DNA from: Paracoccus thiocyanatus
GTDB lineage: Bacteria; Pseudomonadota; Alphaproteobacteria; Rhodobacterales; Rhodobacteraceae
Reading direction: 5' to 3'
DNA: 64,000 bases
Assembly: GCF_900156255.1 (NCBI RefSeq)
Contig: NZ_FTMK01000013.1
Location: 39,666-103,665, forward strand
The position numbers were made by a program, and so were the translations under genes. Under the pieces are notes generated by a model, which was given only the letters and a program-made list of their open reading frames with translations, was not told the DNA's origin and did not search any database. Numbering within the stretch: the stretch's first letter is position 1; every line of letters begins with the position of its first letter. Shown here one piece after another: positions 18,494-29,066 of the stretch.

Positions 18494-19765
18494 TTGGACA
18501 AGTCACAGGGCAAACCGGTAAAGGATGCGGCGCGTGCGGGGGCCCTGCGCCTGCTGGCCGCCGTGGACGAGGGCGCGACGCTGGACGAGGCCGGCGCGCT
18601 CAACGACCGCCTGGCCCCGGCCGAGCGTGCCCGCGCCCGCCGGCTGGCGCTGGAGGTGCTGCGGCGCGAGGGTCGCGCCGACCTGGCGCTGGTGCCGATG
18701 CTGGCCCGCCGCCCGCGCCCCGAGATCATGCGCATCCTGCGCCTTGCCACCGTCGAGATGCTGGCTTTGGGCGAAGCGCCGCATGGCGCGGTGAATGCCG
18801 CGGTGGCGCTGGCCCGCGCCTCGGGGCGCAAGGGGCAGGCGGCGGCCGGCATGGTGAATGCGGTGCTGCGCAAGGTCGCGGTCGCTGGCGACGCCTGGGC
18901 GCGGCTTCCGCCGCAAAGGATGCCGCCCTGGCTGCGCGGGCCCGTCGTCTCTGCCTGGGGCGAGGATGCTGCCCGCGCCATCGAGGCCGCGCATGAGGCC
19001 GGCGCGGCCCTGGACCTGACGCCGAAATCCGGGGATTGCCCCGGCGAGGCGCTGCCTACCGGCTCGCATCGGCTGCCGTCCGGCACCCAGGTTTCCGCCC
19101 TGCCCGGCTATGCCGAAGGCGACTGGTGGGTGCAGGACGCCGCCGCCGCGCTGGCGGTGCGGGTGCTGGACCCCCGGCCGGGCGAGGTGGTCGCCGATCT
19201 TTGCGCCGCGCCGGGCGGCAAGACGTTGCAGCTTTCGGCCGCCGGGGCCACGGTGACGGCGGTGGACATCTCGGAGCCGCGCCTGGCGCGGGTGGCGGAA
19301 AACCTGGCCCGCTGCGGGCTTTCGGCGCATCTTGTCGCGGCCGACGCGCTGGACTGGCGGCCCGGCCAGCCGCTGGACGCGGTGCTGCTTGACGCGCCCT
19401 GTTCGGCCACCGGCACCATTCGCCGCCATCCCGAACTGCCGCGCATCCGCGACGGCGAGGGGCTGGCCGAACTGACCCGGTTGCAGGCCCGCCTGATCGA
19501 CCATGCGCTGTCCTTGCTCAAGCCCGGCGGCCGCCTGGTCTATGCCACCTGCTCGCTTCTGCCGGCCGAGGGCGAGGCGCAGCTTGCCGCCGCCCTGGAC
19601 CGCCATCCCGGCCTGGCGGTCGAGCCGCCCGCCGCGCCCGGCATCGAGCCGGGCTGGGTCACGCCCCAGGGCGGCTTGCGGCTGCGCCCGGACCTGTGGC
19701 CGGAACGCGGCGGCATGGACGGGTTCTTCATCGCGCGCTTGCGGAAATCCGCCGACCAGACCTAA
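18494..19765 (+). CDS. rsmB: 16S rRNA (cytosine-C5)-methyltransferase, RsmB family
   Basis: 423 residues. The first ~140 residues form a NusB-like RNA-binding domain (RARRLALEVLRREGRADL, GAVNAAVALARASGRKG). The catalytic domain has the SAM loop LCAAPGGKT, the motif IV cysteine in LDAPCSATGTIRRHPE and the nucleophilic cysteine in YATCSLLPAEGE. It methylates cytosine 967 of 16S rRNA in the E. coli numbering. The start is a TTG at 18494 with AAGGGA about 8 bases upstream; no ATG or GTG fits the family N-terminus. It is followed by the heparinase-fold gene and purH. Confidence 0.9.
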   Translation: MDKSQGKPVKDAARAGALRLLAAVDEGATLDEAGALNDRLAPAERARARRLALEVLRREGRADLALVPMLARRPRPEIMRILRLATVEMLALGEAPHGAVNAAVALARASGRKGQAAAGMVNAVLRKVAVAGDAWARLPPQRMPPWLRGPVVSAWGEDAARAIEAAHEAGAALDLTPKSGDCPGEALPTGSHRLPSGTQVSALPGYAEGDWWVQDAAAALAVRVLDPRPGEVVADLCAAPGGKTLQLSAAGATVTAVDISEPRLARVAENLARCGLSAHLVAADALDWRPGQPLDAVLLDAPCSATGTIRRHPELPRIRDGEGLAELTRLQARLIDHALSLLKPGGRLVYATCSLLPAEGEAQLAAALDRHPGLAVEPPAAPGIEPGWVTPQGGLRLRPDLWPERGGMDGFFIARLRKSADQT

Positions 19766-19780
19766 GGTTGCGCCGTCCTA

Positions 19781-21445
19781 GTGAATGCGTTGCCCATGAC
19801 CGAACGTTCCGCCGCGCCCAGGGGGTTCTTGCGCCGCCCCGAACCCAAAGCCATCGGCCATCCCGGCCGCGGCGAACAGATCGCCGCGGGCACGCTGCAT
19901 CTGGGCGGCATCAGCCTTTGCGGCGATTTCTTCGCGGCCGAGCCGCCGCCCAGCCTGGCTGGGGAACTGCACGGGTTCGGCTGGCTGGACGATCTGGCGG
20001 CGGTGGGCACGCCGCGCGCCCGCGCCGTCGCCCAGGATCATGTCCTGCGCTGGATGCGCCGGCACCCCGAACCGCGGCCCGGCGCGCCGGAATGGGCGCC
20101 CGAGGTGGCGGGGCGGCGGCTGCTGCGCTGGATTTTCCACGCGGGGATGATCCTGCCGGGGCTGGATCGCGACGGGGCCGGCCCCTATTTCCACGCCCTC
20201 GACCAGCATCTGACCCATCTGCGCGACAGTTGGTATGACAGCACCGACGGGTTGTGGCGGCTGGAGGCGCTGGCGGGGCTGGCCATCGGCGCCATGTCGC
20301 TGCGCGACCGCCAGGCCATGGCCCAGCCGGCGCTGATCGCCCTGGCCGAAGAGGCCGATGCCATGGGCGTTGCGACCCTGTCCGAAGCCCGCTCGCCCGA
20401 AGCCCTGCTGGAGGCGATGGCGCTGCTGGTCTGGGCCCAGGAAATCGCCGAAGAGGTCGGGCTGGACGGCCCGCCCGAACTGGGTGCCACCATCGCCGAA
20501 ATCGCGCCGATCCTGCGGGCGCTGCGCCATGCCGATGGCGGCCTGCCCAGCTTTCACGGCGGTGGCCGCGGCGCGGCCGGGCGGCTGGACCGCTGCCTGC
20601 GCGCGGCCCAGGGTCCGGCCTTGCCGGTCAGCGGGCTGGCCATGGGCTTTGTCCGCATGGCGCGGGCCCGCACCACGCTGAGCCTGGACGCGGCGCCTCC
20701 GCCTGGCGGTCCGGCGGCGGTGCGCGCCCATGCCTCGACCCTGGCCTTCGAACTGACGGTGGCGCGCCAGCCCTTGATCGTGAATTGCGGCCCCGGCGAC
20801 GGTTTCGGCCCGCTTTGGGCCAGGGCCAGCCGCGCCACGCCCTGCCATTCGGCGCTGTGCCTGGCCGGCCTTTCGTCGTCGCGGCTGAACCCGAACCGGC
20901 AAGAGGGCGAGCCCGACATCCTGACCGAGCGCCCGGACCTGGTCTGGGCCGGCGATTGTGATGCGCTGGGCAACCTGACCGCGCCCGATTGCGGCCCGGC
21001 GCATTCGCCGGAACCTGCGCATCTGCTGGCCGGCCATGACGGCTGGCTGGCCAGCCACGGGCTGACGCATCTGCGCGAGCTTTGGCTTGATCCCGACGGC
21101 ATGGCGCTGCGGGGCGAGGATTCGCTGGCGGCGCTGGACGCCAGCGCCCAGGCCCGCCTGGACCAGGCCCGCCCGGACGAGGGGCTGGATTTCGACATCC
21201 GCTTTCACCTGCATCCCGAAATCGAGGCCCGGCAAGAGGGGCAAGAGATCCACCTGACCCTGCCTGGGGGCGAGGAATGGCGGTTCAGCCATGACGGGGT
21301 CGGGCAGGCGCGGCTAGAGGCATCCTGCCTTCTGGACCGCGCCATGGCCGAGCCGCGCCCGTCGCGGCAGATGGTGATTTCCGCCCGCCTGCTGGGCCGG
21401 GCGATCCAGATCGGCTGGACCTTGGCGCGTTCCGGGGTTAGGTGA
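19781..21445 (+). CDS. Heparinase II/III family protein
   Basis: 554 residues if the GTG at 19781 is used; an ATG at 19796 would remove five residues and the sequence does not decide. The N-terminal half is alpha/alpha-toroid-like (WLRDLAAVG region, [29 protein letters not shown]), and the C-terminal half is beta-sandwich with [20 protein letters not shown], which resembles the heparinase II/III C-terminal domain. No signal peptide is visible. In alphaproteobacteria this gene is typically placed between rsmB and purH, but its substrate is not established, and acidic-polysaccharide lyase activity is only inferred. Confidence 0.82.
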   Translation: MNALPMTERSAAPRGFLRRPEPKAIGHPGRGEQIAAGTLHLGGISLCGDFFAAEPPPSLAGELHGFGWLDDLAAVGTPRARAVAQDHVLRWMRRHPEPRPGAPEWAPEVAGRRLLRWIFHAGMILPGLDRDGAGPYFHALDQHLTHLRDSWYDSTDGLWRLEALAGLAIGAMSLRDRQAMAQPALIALAEEADAMGVATLSEARSPEALLEAMALLVWAQEIAEEVGLDGPPELGATIAEIAPILRALRHADGGLPSFHGGGRGAAGRLDRCLRAAQGPALPVSGLAMGFVRMARARTTLSLDAAPPPGGPAAVRAHASTLAFELTVARQPLIVNCGPGDGFGPLWARASRATPCHSALCLAGLSSSRLNPNRQEGEPDILTERPDLVWAGDCDALGNLTAPDCGPAHSPEPAHLLAGHDGWLASHGLTHLRELWLDPDGMALRGEDSLAALDASAQARLDQARPDEGLDFDIRFHLHPEIEARQEGQEIHLTLPGGEEWRFSHDGVGQARLEASCLLDRAMAEPRPSRQMVISARLLGRAIQIGWTLARSGVR

Positions 21446-21480
21446 CGCGCCATATCATCCATGCCACGGGACCCGAACCG

Positions 21481-23070
21481 ATGACCGACCGCATTCCGCT
21501 GAAGCGCGCGCTGATTTCCGTTTCCGACAAGACCGGGCTGGTCGATTTCGCGCGGGCGCTTTCGGCGCGGGGGGTCGAGATCCTGTCGACCGGCGGCACC
21601 GCCAAGGCCCTGCGCGAGGCCGGGCTGGCCGTGGTGGACGTGGCCGACGTGACCGGCTTTCCGGAAATGATGGACGGCCGCGTCAAGACGCTGCACCCGG
21701 TGGTCCATGGCGGCCTGCTGGCGCTGCGCGACAATGACGAACACATGGCCGCCGCGAAATCGCACAGGATCGGCATGATCGACCTGCTGGTCGTGAACCT
21801 CTATCCGTTCGAGGCGACGGTGGCCAAGGGCGCCGCCTATGACGATTGCATCGAGAATATCGACATCGGCGGCCCGGCGATGATCCGCGCCGCCGCCAAG
21901 AACCACGCCTTCGTGACCGTGGTGGTCGATGTCCAGGACTACGCCGCCGTGCTGGCCGAACTGGACGCGGGCGACGACACCACCGGCCTTGGCTTTCGCC
22001 AGCGGCAGGCGCAGATCGCCTATGCCAGGACGGCGGCCTATGACGCGGCCGTCTCGACCTGGATGGCCGGGGCCATCGGCGAGGAAACGCCCCGCCGCCG
22101 CGCTTTTGCCGGCACCTTGGCGCAAAGCCTGCGCTATGGCGAGAACCCGCACCAGTCCGCCGCCTTCTACACGGACGGCTCGGACCGGCCGGGCGTCGCC
22201 ACCGCGCGGCAATGGCAGGGCAAGGAACTTTCCTACAACAACATCAACGACACCGACGCCGCCTTTGAACTGGTGGCCGAGTTCGACCCGGCCCAAGGCC
22301 CGGCGGTGGCGATCATCAAGCACGCCAACCCCTGCGGCGTGGCCCGCGGCGACAGCGCCGTCGATGCCTATCGGCGCGCCTTCGACTGCGACCGCACCTC
22401 GGCCTTTGGCGGTATCATCGCGCTGAACACCACGCTTGATGGCGAAACCGCGCAGGCGATTGCCGAGATCTTTACCGAACTGGTCATCGCCCCCGACGCC
22501 ACCGACGAGGCGAAGGCGGTCTTCGCCGCCAAGAAGAACCTGCGCCTCTTGACCACCGGCGGGCTGCCCGATCCGGCCGCGCGGGGGCTGGCCTTTCGCC
22601 AGGTCGCCGGCGGCTTCCTGGTGCAGGGCCGCGACAACGGCCGCATCCGGCGCGCCGACCTGAAGGTGGTGACGAAACGCCAGCCGACCGACCAGGAACT
22701 GGACGACCTGCTTTTCGCCTGGACCGTGGCCAAGCATGTGAAATCGAACGCCATCGTCTATGCCCGCGACCTGGCCACCGTCGGCATCGGCGCCGGCCAG
22801 ATGAGCCGCGTCGATTCCACCCGCATCGGCAAGCGCAAGTCCGAGGACATGGCCGAGGCGCTGGGCCTTGCGCAGGCGCCGGCGATCGGTTCCTCGGTCG
22901 CCTCGGACGCCTTCTTCCCCTTCGCCGACGGGGTCGAGGCGCTGGCCCAGGCCGGCGCGCGGGCGGTGATCCAGCCCGGCGGCTCGATGCGCGACGCCGA
23001 GGTGATCGAGGCCGCAGACCGGCTGGGCCTGGCCATGGTCTTTACCGGCCAGCGGCATTTCCGTCACTGA
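21481..23070 (+). CDS. purH: Bifunctional AICAR transformylase/IMP cyclohydrolase
   Basis: 529 residues from the ATG at 21481, exactly the typical PurH length; an in-frame GTG at 21442 would add 13 atypical residues. The N-terminal IMP cyclohydrolase domain has [28 protein letters not shown] and [16 protein letters not shown]. The C-terminal transformylase domain carries [10 protein letters not shown] with its catalytic Lys-His and [18 protein letters not shown]. It performs the last two steps of IMP synthesis. The stop overlaps the lspA start by one base (TGATG). Confidence 0.97.
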   Translation: MTDRIPLKRALISVSDKTGLVDFARALSARGVEILSTGGTAKALREAGLAVVDVADVTGFPEMMDGRVKTLHPVVHGGLLALRDNDEHMAAAKSHRIGMIDLLVVNLYPFEATVAKGAAYDDCIENIDIGGPAMIRAAAKNHAFVTVVVDVQDYAAVLAELDAGDDTTGLGFRQRQAQIAYARTAAYDAAVSTWMAGAIGEETPRRRAFAGTLAQSLRYGENPHQSAAFYTDGSDRPGVATARQWQGKELSYNNINDTDAAFELVAEFDPAQGPAVAIIKHANPCGVARGDSAVDAYRRAFDCDRTSAFGGIIALNTTLDGETAQAIAEIFTELVIAPDATDEAKAVFAAKKNLRLLTTGGLPDPAARGLAFRQVAGGFLVQGRDNGRIRRADLKVVTKRQPTDQELDDLLFAWTVAKHVKSNAIVYARDLATVGIGAGQMSRVDSTRIGKRKSEDMAEALGLAQAPAIGSSVASDAFFPFADGVEALAQAGARAVIQPGGSMRDAEVIEAADRLGLAMVFTGQRHFRH

Positions 23071-23750
23071 TGGCCGAGACCGCGACCCCCAAGCCGCGCA
23101 AAAGCCCGCCGGCCCGCAAGCGGCGCCCGAAAAAGCCGCAACCGCGCGTCTGGCGCAATGTGGCGCTGGTGGCCGGGCTGGTCTTTCTGCTGGACCAGGC
23201 GCTGAAATACCTGGTCGTGCATGTGCTGCGGCTGGACCAGCTGCGCGAGATCGACGTGATCGACCCCTGGCTGAACCTGCGCATGGCCTGGAACCAGGGC
23301 ATGAATTTCGGCCTGTTCGCCAGCGATGTCGATGTGATGCGCTGGGTGCTGATCGCCATCGCCCTGGCCGTCTGCCTGTGGGTGGGGATCTGGGTCGGGC
23401 GGGCCAAGCCCTCGCGCTTTGCGCAAATCTCGGCCGGGCTGCTGATCGGGGGCGCGCTGGGCAATGTCGTGGACCGGCTGACCTATGGCGCGGTCGCGGA
23501 TTTCCTGAACATGTCGCTGCCGGGCTGGCGCAACCCCTATAGCTTCAACGTGGCCGACATCGCCATCTTCCTGGGCGCGATGGGCCTGGTGCTGCTGCCG
23601 CCGGACAAGAAGCCGGCGAAAAAGCGCAAGGGCCCCGCCAAGCCGCGCCCGGCCCAGCCCCGCGCATCCCAGGCCCCGCCGCCGCCCCAGCCGCAAGGCG
23701 AAGCGGCACCGGACGACAAGGCCCGTGACGAAGGCGGCAATACGCGCTAA
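23070..23750 (+). CDS. lspA: Lipoprotein signal peptidase (signal peptidase II)
   Basis: 226 residues. The LspA core has four membrane helices and the invariant blocks GNVVDR (Asp135), VADFLN (Asp144) and FNVADIA (Asp163); the last two match the catalytic aspartate pair by spacing. It cleaves the signal peptide of diacylglyceryl-modified prolipoproteins in the inner membrane. Unusual extras are a 28-residue Lys/Pro/Arg-rich N-terminal tail and a ~50-residue Lys/Pro/Ala-rich C-terminal tail, making it longer than the usual ~160. The following gene encodes a lipoprotein that this enzyme should process. Confidence 0.94.
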   Translation: MAETATPKPRKSPPARKRRPKKPQPRVWRNVALVAGLVFLLDQALKYLVVHVLRLDQLREIDVIDPWLNLRMAWNQGMNFGLFASDVDVMRWVLIAIALAVCLWVGIWVGRAKPSRFAQISAGLLIGGALGNVVDRLTYGAVADFLNMSLPGWRNPYSFNVADIAIFLGAMGLVLLPPDKKPAKKRKGPAKPRPAQPRASQAPPPPQPQGEAAPDDKARDEGGNTR

Positions 23751-23781
23751 GAACGGCGCGGACGAACAAGAGGGACGCAAG

Positions 23782-24351
23782 ATGCGGGCGATCGCGCTGA
23801 CCATGACCATGCTGCTGCTGGCCGCCTGTAGCAGCGATCCGCGCCTGATGAACACCAGCGCCGGAGGCTCGGGCCCCGACGAGTTCTCGATCCTGCCCAC
23901 CAAGCCCTTGCAGATGCCCGCCGACCTGAACGTGCTGCCGCCCCCGACGCCGGGCGGCGGCAATATCACCGACCCGACGCCCCATGCCGATGCGGTCCTG
24001 GCCCTGGGCGGCAATCCCGCGCAGCTTTCCGCGCAGGGGATCGGCGCGGCGGATGTCGGGCTGGTCAACCATGCCTCGCGGCTGGGCCGCGATCCGGCGA
24101 TCCGCCAGACCCTGGCTGACGAGGATCTTGCCTGGCGCAGCCGGCATTCCCGCCGCGCGCTGGAGGTGCTGGCGCGGACCAATGTTTATTACCGCGCCTA
24201 TGACCCGATGACGCTGGATAGCTGGGCGGAACTGGAACGCTGGCGCCCGACCGGCGCGCAGTTGCCCGCAGCCCCGCCCCGCGGCATGAGCGGCGGCAAG
24301 CCCGCGCGGCCCAGCCTGTTCGACCGGGTGCCGACCCTGCGCGACGACTAG
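23782..24351 (+). CDS. DUF3035 lipoprotein (BamF-like)
   Basis: 189 residues from the ATG at 23782, with GAGGGACG upstream. The signal TMTMLLLAAC ends in a lipobox Cys near residue 16. The mature part has PDEFSILPTKPLQMPADLNVLPPP, the block that defines DUF3035, and a C-terminal LARTNVYYRAYDP region. Pfam lists the family as an alphaproteobacterial beta-barrel assembly component, BamF; the role is known from the family and not shown here. Thirty-one bases after lspA, in the purH-lspA-bamF-M16-M16 run. Confidence 0.82.
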   Translation: MRAIALTMTMLLLAACSSDPRLMNTSAGGSGPDEFSILPTKPLQMPADLNVLPPPTPGGGNITDPTPHADAVLALGGNPAQLSAQGIGAADVGLVNHASRLGRDPAIRQTLADEDLAWRSRHSRRALEVLARTNVYYRAYDPMTLDSWAELERWRPTGAQLPAAPPRGMSGGKPARPSLFDRVPTLRDD

Positions 24352-24451
24352 CGCCCCCGCACCCCGATCACGCCGAGATGAGCGGGGACAGGCTTGCGCG
24401 CCCGCCCCCGCCAATGCAGGTTCAGGACGCGACCCCGAACCGGAGCCTGCC

Positions 24452-25840
24452 ATGACCATATTGACCCGTCTTGCGCCCCTTGCCCTGGTGCTGGCCGCGG
24501 CCCCCGCCCTGGCCTATATGCCCAAGGGGATCAGCAATTTCACCCTGAACAACGGCCTTGAGGTCGTGGTGATCGAGGATCACCGCGCCCCCGTGGTCGT
24601 GCAGATGCTGTGGTATCGCATCGGTTCGGCCGACGAACAGCCGGGCAAGTCGGGCATCGCGCATTACCTGGAACACCTGATGTTCAAGGGCACCGACAAG
24701 CTGGGGCCGGGGGAACTCAGCCGGACAGTGACCGCGAATGGCGGCATGGACAATGCCTTTACCAGCTACGATTTCACCACCTATTTCCAGCGCATTGCCA
24801 GCGACCGCCTGCCGCTGGTGATGGAGATGGAGGCCGACCGCATGGCCAACCTGAAGATCGGCGAGGATGACTGGCAGGCCGAACGCCAGGTGGTTCTGGA
24901 AGAACGCTCGCAGCGCACCGACAGCGATCCCGGCGCGCAGTTTTCCGAGGAACGCAATGCGGTGCAGTTCTACAACCACCCCTATGGCCGCCCGGTGATC
25001 GGCTGGCGCCAGGAAATGGAGAGGCTGACGCGCGAAGACGCCATCGCCTGGTATGATGCGCATTACGCCCCCAACGCCGCGGTGCTGGTCATCGCCGGCG
25101 ACGTGACGGCCGACAAGGTGCGCGAACTGGCCCAGGACCATTACGGGCCGGTGCCGCCCAAGCCCGATGCGGCGCGCAAGGCGCGCCCGCAGGAACCGAT
25201 CCAGCGCTCGCCCCGCCGGATGGAGCGGGTGGACCCCCGCGTCGCCCAGCCGGTGATGATCCGCACCGCGATCGCGCCCGAGCGCAACCGGGGCGACCAG
25301 CAGACCGCCGCGGCGCTGAGCGTGCTGGCCGACCTGCTGGCGGGGTCCAGCCAGACTTCGGTCCTGGCCCGCGATCTGGTGCTGACCGGCAAGGCGCTTT
25401 ACGTCAATGCGTTCTATGACGGGTTCGCGGTCGATCCCACCAGCTTCGCCCTCTCTATGGTGCCGGCGCCGGGTGTGTCGAATGCCGAGGCCGAGGCGGC
25501 GCTGGACGCGGCGCTGGCGAAGTTCTTGGCCGATGGCCCCGACCCGGCGCAACTGGAGCGCGTCAAGACCCGCCTGCGCGCCGCCCGCATCTATGCCCAG
25601 GATTCGGCGCATGGCCGGGCCTATGATTATGGCCAGGGTCTGGCCACGGGCCTGAGCATCGAGGACGTGAACGACTGGCCCGACATCCTGGCGGCCGTGA
25701 CGCCCGATGACATTCGCGCCGCTGCGCAACGCGTTTTGGACAGCAAGGCCAGCGTGACCGGCTGGCTTTTGCCCGAGACGCTGCCTGACGCGCCGCAGCC
25801 GGTCTCTGCCGACGCCACCAATCCGGGGAAAGCCGAATGA
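24452..25840 (+). CDS. M16 family zinc metallopeptidase (catalytic subunit)
   Basis: 462 residues with a signal peptide (APLALVLAAAPALA). The inverted zinc motif HYLEH is at residues 71-75 (His71, Glu74, His75), so this copy should be active. The rest follows the M16 two-domain half-clamshell: SYDFTTYFQRIASDRL, and EERSQRTDSDPGAQFSEE supplying the distal glutamate. Its stop overlaps the next gene by four bases (ATGA), pairing it with an M16 protein lacking the zinc motif, as in mitochondrial processing peptidase. It probably acts in the periplasm; substrates are unknown. Confidence 0.93.
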   Translation: MTILTRLAPLALVLAAAPALAYMPKGISNFTLNNGLEVVVIEDHRAPVVVQMLWYRIGSADEQPGKSGIAHYLEHLMFKGTDKLGPGELSRTVTANGGMDNAFTSYDFTTYFQRIASDRLPLVMEMEADRMANLKIGEDDWQAERQVVLEERSQRTDSDPGAQFSEERNAVQFYNHPYGRPVIGWRQEMERLTREDAIAWYDAHYAPNAAVLVIAGDVTADKVRELAQDHYGPVPPKPDAARKARPQEPIQRSPRRMERVDPRVAQPVMIRTAIAPERNRGDQQTAAALSVLADLLAGSSQTSVLARDLVLTGKALYVNAFYDGFAVDPTSFALSMVPAPGVSNAEAEAALDAALAKFLADGPDPAQLERVKTRLRAARIYAQDSAHGRAYDYGQGLATGLSIEDVNDWPDILAAVTPDDIRAAAQRVLDSKASVTGWLLPETLPDAPQPVSADATNPGKAE

Positions 25841-27147
25841 TCCGCGCCCTTGCCACCTTCGTTTTCGTCGCGCTGGCCAGCCTGCCGGCCCGCGCCATCG
25901 ACATCCAGCAGATCACCTCGCCCGGCGGGACCCGCGCCTGGCTGGTCGAGGATCACTCGATCCCCTTTACCGCGCTGTCCCTGATGTTCCGCGGCGGCGC
26001 CAGCCTGGACGCGCCGGGCAAGCGCGGCGAGATGAGCCTGATGACCGCGCTTCTGGAAGAAGGCTCGGGCCAGATGGACTCGGTGCAATATGCCGAAGCG
26101 GTCGAGGGGCTGGGCGCGCAATTCCGCTTTGACGTGGGCGACGACGCGCTGACCGTCAGCGCCCGCATGCTGACCGAAAACCGCGACCAGGCGGCCGACC
26201 TGTTGCGCCAGGCCCTGGCCGAGCCGCGCTTTGATCCCGACGCGATCGAGCGGGTGCGGGCGCAGCTTCAGGCGGCGATCCGGGCCGAGGCGACCGATCC
26301 CAACGCCATCGCCAGCAAGGAACTGGCGCGGCTGGCCTGGGGGTCGCACCCCTATGCCACCTCGATCAACGGCACGCCGGAATCGGTTGCGGCCCTGACG
26401 CGGGACGACCTGATCGCGGCCAAGGACCGCATCCTGGCCCGCGACCGCATCGTGGTGGCCGCGGCCGGCGACATCACGGCCCAGGAACTGGGCCGGCTGG
26501 TCGACATGATCCTGGGCGAACTGCCCCAGCAGGGCAGCGCGCCGCTGCCCGGCAAGGCCGAATTGCAACTGACCGGCGGGGTCACGGTGATCGACTGGGA
26601 CAGCCCGCAGACCGTGGTCAGCTTTGCCCAGCCCGGCCTGCCCATGTCGGACCCGGATTATTTCGCCGCTTTCGTCGCCGATCACATCCTGGGCGGCGGC
26701 GGCTTTTCGTCGCGGCTGATGGACGAGATCCGCGAAAAGCGCGGGCTGACCTATGGCGTCGGCACCGGCCTGGCCAATGGCGTCTATGGCGAGACCTGGC
26801 AGGGCGGCATGGCCAGCGCCAATGACAGGGTGGCCGAGGCGGTCGGGCTGATCCGCCAGGAATGGGACCGCTTTGCCGAAGGCGGCGTGACCGACCGGGA
26901 ACTGGCCGATGCCAAGACCTATCTGACCGGCGAATACCCGCTGCGCTTCGACGGCAATGGCAAGATCGCCGGCATCCTGGCGGGGATGCAGCTAATCGGC
27001 CTGCCGGCGGATTACGTCAACACCCGCAACGGCAAGATCGAGACGGTGACCGCCCAGGACGTGCAGCGCGTGGCCCGCCGCCTGCTGCATTCCGACCAGA
27101 TCCGCTTCGTGCTGGTCGGTCGGCCCGAAGGCGTGACCGCCGATTGA
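25837..27147 (+). CDS. M16 family protein, non-catalytic partner subunit
   Basis: 436 residues with a signal peptide (FVFVALASLPARA). Where the active M16 copy has HxxEH, this one has TALLEE at residues 70-75, so zinc cannot be held in the usual way. The substrate-positioning Arg/Tyr segment is kept (EIREKRGLTYGVGTGL). It is coupled to the catalytic subunit by an ATGA overlap, implying equal synthesis of a heterodimer. Such inactive partners usually bind and present the substrate. A copy of the dispersed motif lies 14 bases after its stop. Confidence 0.92.
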   Translation: MIRALATFVFVALASLPARAIDIQQITSPGGTRAWLVEDHSIPFTALSLMFRGGASLDAPGKRGEMSLMTALLEEGSGQMDSVQYAEAVEGLGAQFRFDVGDDALTVSARMLTENRDQAADLLRQALAEPRFDPDAIERVRAQLQAAIRAEATDPNAIASKELARLAWGSHPYATSINGTPESVAALTRDDLIAAKDRILARDRIVVAAAGDITAQELGRLVDMILGELPQQGSAPLPGKAELQLTGGVTVIDWDSPQTVVSFAQPGLPMSDPDYFAAFVADHILGGGGFSSRLMDEIREKRGLTYGVGTGLANGVYGETWQGGMASANDRVAEAVGLIRQEWDRFAEGGVTDRELADAKTYLTGEYPLRFDGNGKIAGILAGMQLIGLPADYVNTRNGKIETVTAQDVQRVARRLLHSDQIRFVLVGRPEGVTAD

Positions 27148-27160
27148 CCGGCGCGGTCGC

Positions 27161-27189
27161 GGGGGTATTTGGAAAACGGAGAAAGCCTG
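27161..27189 (+). repeat. Dispersed intergenic motif, copy C
   Basis: The forward strand reads GGTATTTGGAAAACGG then AGAAAGCC, starting 14 bases after the stop of the second M16 gene. It is the only copy in forward orientation, and it again follows the upstream gene in the sense direction. Confidence 0.7.
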
Positions 27190-27254
27190 GGCGGGCCGCG
27201 GGGGCGCGCGGTTCCGCCTAGCGAATCTGCCGGCGAGATGCTAGATCTGGGGGC

Positions 27255-29066
27255 ATGAACAATCACGACCCCCAGATGCGCCCCGTGATCCGGCAACTGG
27301 ACGAGGCTGCTGCCAACCGCATTGCCGCGGGCGAGGTGGTCGAGCGTCCGGCCTCGGCCGTCAAGGAACTGGTCGAGAACGCGCTGGATGCCGGGGCCGC
27401 GCGGGTGGATATCGCCATCGCCAAGGGCGGCAAGGCGCTGATCCGGGTCAGCGACGACGGCTGCGGCATGGCGGCGCAGGACCTGCCGCTGGCCCTGGCC
27501 CGGCATGCGACCAGCAAGATCGACGGCAGCGACCTGCTGGACATCCGCAGCTTCGGCTTTCGCGGCGAGGCGCTGCCCAGCCTGGGCGCGGTGGGCCGGC
27601 TGTCGATCACCAGCCGCGCCGCCGGCCATGACGGCGCGCAGATCGCCGTCGCGGGCGGGCGCATCGGCCCGGTCAAGCCGGCCGCCGGCAATCGCGGCAC
27701 GATGGTGGAACTGCGCGACCTGTTCTTTGCCACGCCGGCGCGGCTGAAATTCCTGCGCAGCGACCGGGCCGAGACCCAGGCCGTGGCCGAGGCGGTCCGC
27801 CGCCTTGCCATGGCCGAGCCCTATGTCGCCTTCACCCTGACCGACGAGGACGAGGGCCGGGTGCTGTTTCGCGCCGATGCCGAGCAGGGCGAGCTGTTCG
27901 GCGCCTTGCAGACCCGGCTGGCCCGCGTCATGGGCCGCGATTTCATCGACAATGCGCTGCCGATCGACGCGACGCGCGACGGCATCACCCTGACCGGCTT
28001 TGCGGCGCTGCCGACCTATTCGCGCGGCGCGGCGGTGGCGCAGCATCTTTACGTCAATGGCCGGCCGGTGCGCGACAAGCTGCTGACCGGCGCGCTGCGG
28101 GCGGGCTATATGGACGTGCTGGCATCCGGCCGGCATCCGGCGGCGGTGCTGTTTCTGACCTGCGACCCGCATCAGGTCGACGTGAACGTGCATCCCGCCA
28201 AGGCCGAGGTCCGCTTTCGCGAACCCGGCATCGCCCGCGGCCTGGTGGTTTCGGCGCTGCGCCATGCGCTGGCGGGGGCGGGGCATCGCGCCTCGACGAC
28301 CGTGGCGGCGGCGGCCTTGGGGGCGGCGCGTCCTGAAACCGCGCCGCCGCGCCCCTATCAGGCCGGCCATGCGGCCGTCCGCTCCTCGGCCCCGGCCATC
28401 GCCGCCAGCCTGGCCTTTCAGGCCCCCGGCTTTGCCGAGGCCCCGGCCGCGCGGGTCGAGCCGGCGCCCCAGGACGACGGCGCCACCGATGCACCGCTGG
28501 GCGCCGCCCGCGCGCAATTGCACCAGAACTGGATCGTCGCCCAGACTGCCGACGGCATCGTCATCGTCGATCAGCATGCCGCGCATGAGCGGCTGGTCTA
28601 TGAACGGCTGAAGGCGCAGCGCGATGCGAACGGTATCGCCACCCAGGCGCTGCTGATCCCCGAGATCGTCGAACTGTCCGAAGCCGACGCCCACCGCATC
28701 CTGGCCATCGCCGATGAACTGGCGGCGCTGGGGCTGGTGATCGAACCCTTCGGCGGTGGCGCAGTCGCGGTGCGAGAGGTGCCGGCGCTGCTTCAGCGAC
28801 TGAATGCCGCGGCCCTGATCCGCGACATCCTGGACGATCTGGCCGACCAGGGCGCCTCGGACCGGCTGCGGGCGCGGGTCGATGCGGTCCTGTCCTCGAT
28901 GGCCTGCCATGGGTCGATCCGTTCGGGCCGGCGCATGACGGCGGACGAGATGAACGCGCTGTTGCGCGAGATGGAGCGGGTGCCGAAATCCGGCCAGTGC
29001 AACCATGGCCGGCCGACCTGGATCGAGCTGAAGCTGGCCGATATCGAGCGCCTTTTCGGGCGATGA
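27255..29066 (+). CDS. mutL: DNA mismatch repair protein MutL
   Basis: 603 residues. The GHKL ATPase half has [30 protein letters not shown] and [11 protein letters not shown]. The C-terminal half carries [12 protein letters not shown] at residues 439-450, the metal-dependent endonuclease motif of MutL proteins from bacteria without MutH. The two halves are joined by an Ala/Pro-rich linker near residues 350-410. It couples MutS mismatch recognition to strand nicking and excision. The stop overlaps the ATG of the small downstream remnant. Confidence 0.96.
   Translation: MNNHDPQMRPVIRQLDEAAANRIAAGEVVERPASAVKELVENALDAGAARVDIAIAKGGKALIRVSDDGCGMAAQDLPLALARHATSKIDGSDLLDIRSFGFRGEALPSLGAVGRLSITSRAAGHDGAQIAVAGGRIGPVKPAAGNRGTMVELRDLFFATPARLKFLRSDRAETQAVAEAVRRLAMAEPYVAFTLTDEDEGRVLFRADAEQGELFGALQTRLARVMGRDFIDNALPIDATRDGITLTGFAALPTYSRGAAVAQHLYVNGRPVRDKLLTGALRAGYMDVLASGRHPAAVLFLTCDPHQVDVNVHPAKAEVRFREPGIARGLVVSALRHALAGAGHRASTTVAAAALGAARPETAPPRPYQAGHAAVRSSAPAIAASLAFQAPGFAEAPAARVEPAPQDDGATDAPLGAARAQLHQNWIVAQTADGIVIVDQHAAHERLVYERLKAQRDANGIATQALLIPEIVELSEADAHRILAIADELAALGLVIEPFGGGAVAVREVPALLQRLNAAALIRDILDDLADQGASDRLRARVDAVLSSMACHGSIRSGRRMTADEMNALLREMERVPKSGQCNHGRPTWIELKLADIERLFGR

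Noticed and set aside
21205..23067. Long reverse-strand open frame (about 620 codons) opposite purH
   Set aside because: It mirrors the purH codons in a very GC-rich gene, has no family signature and no ribosome site; purH is unmistakable on the forward strand.
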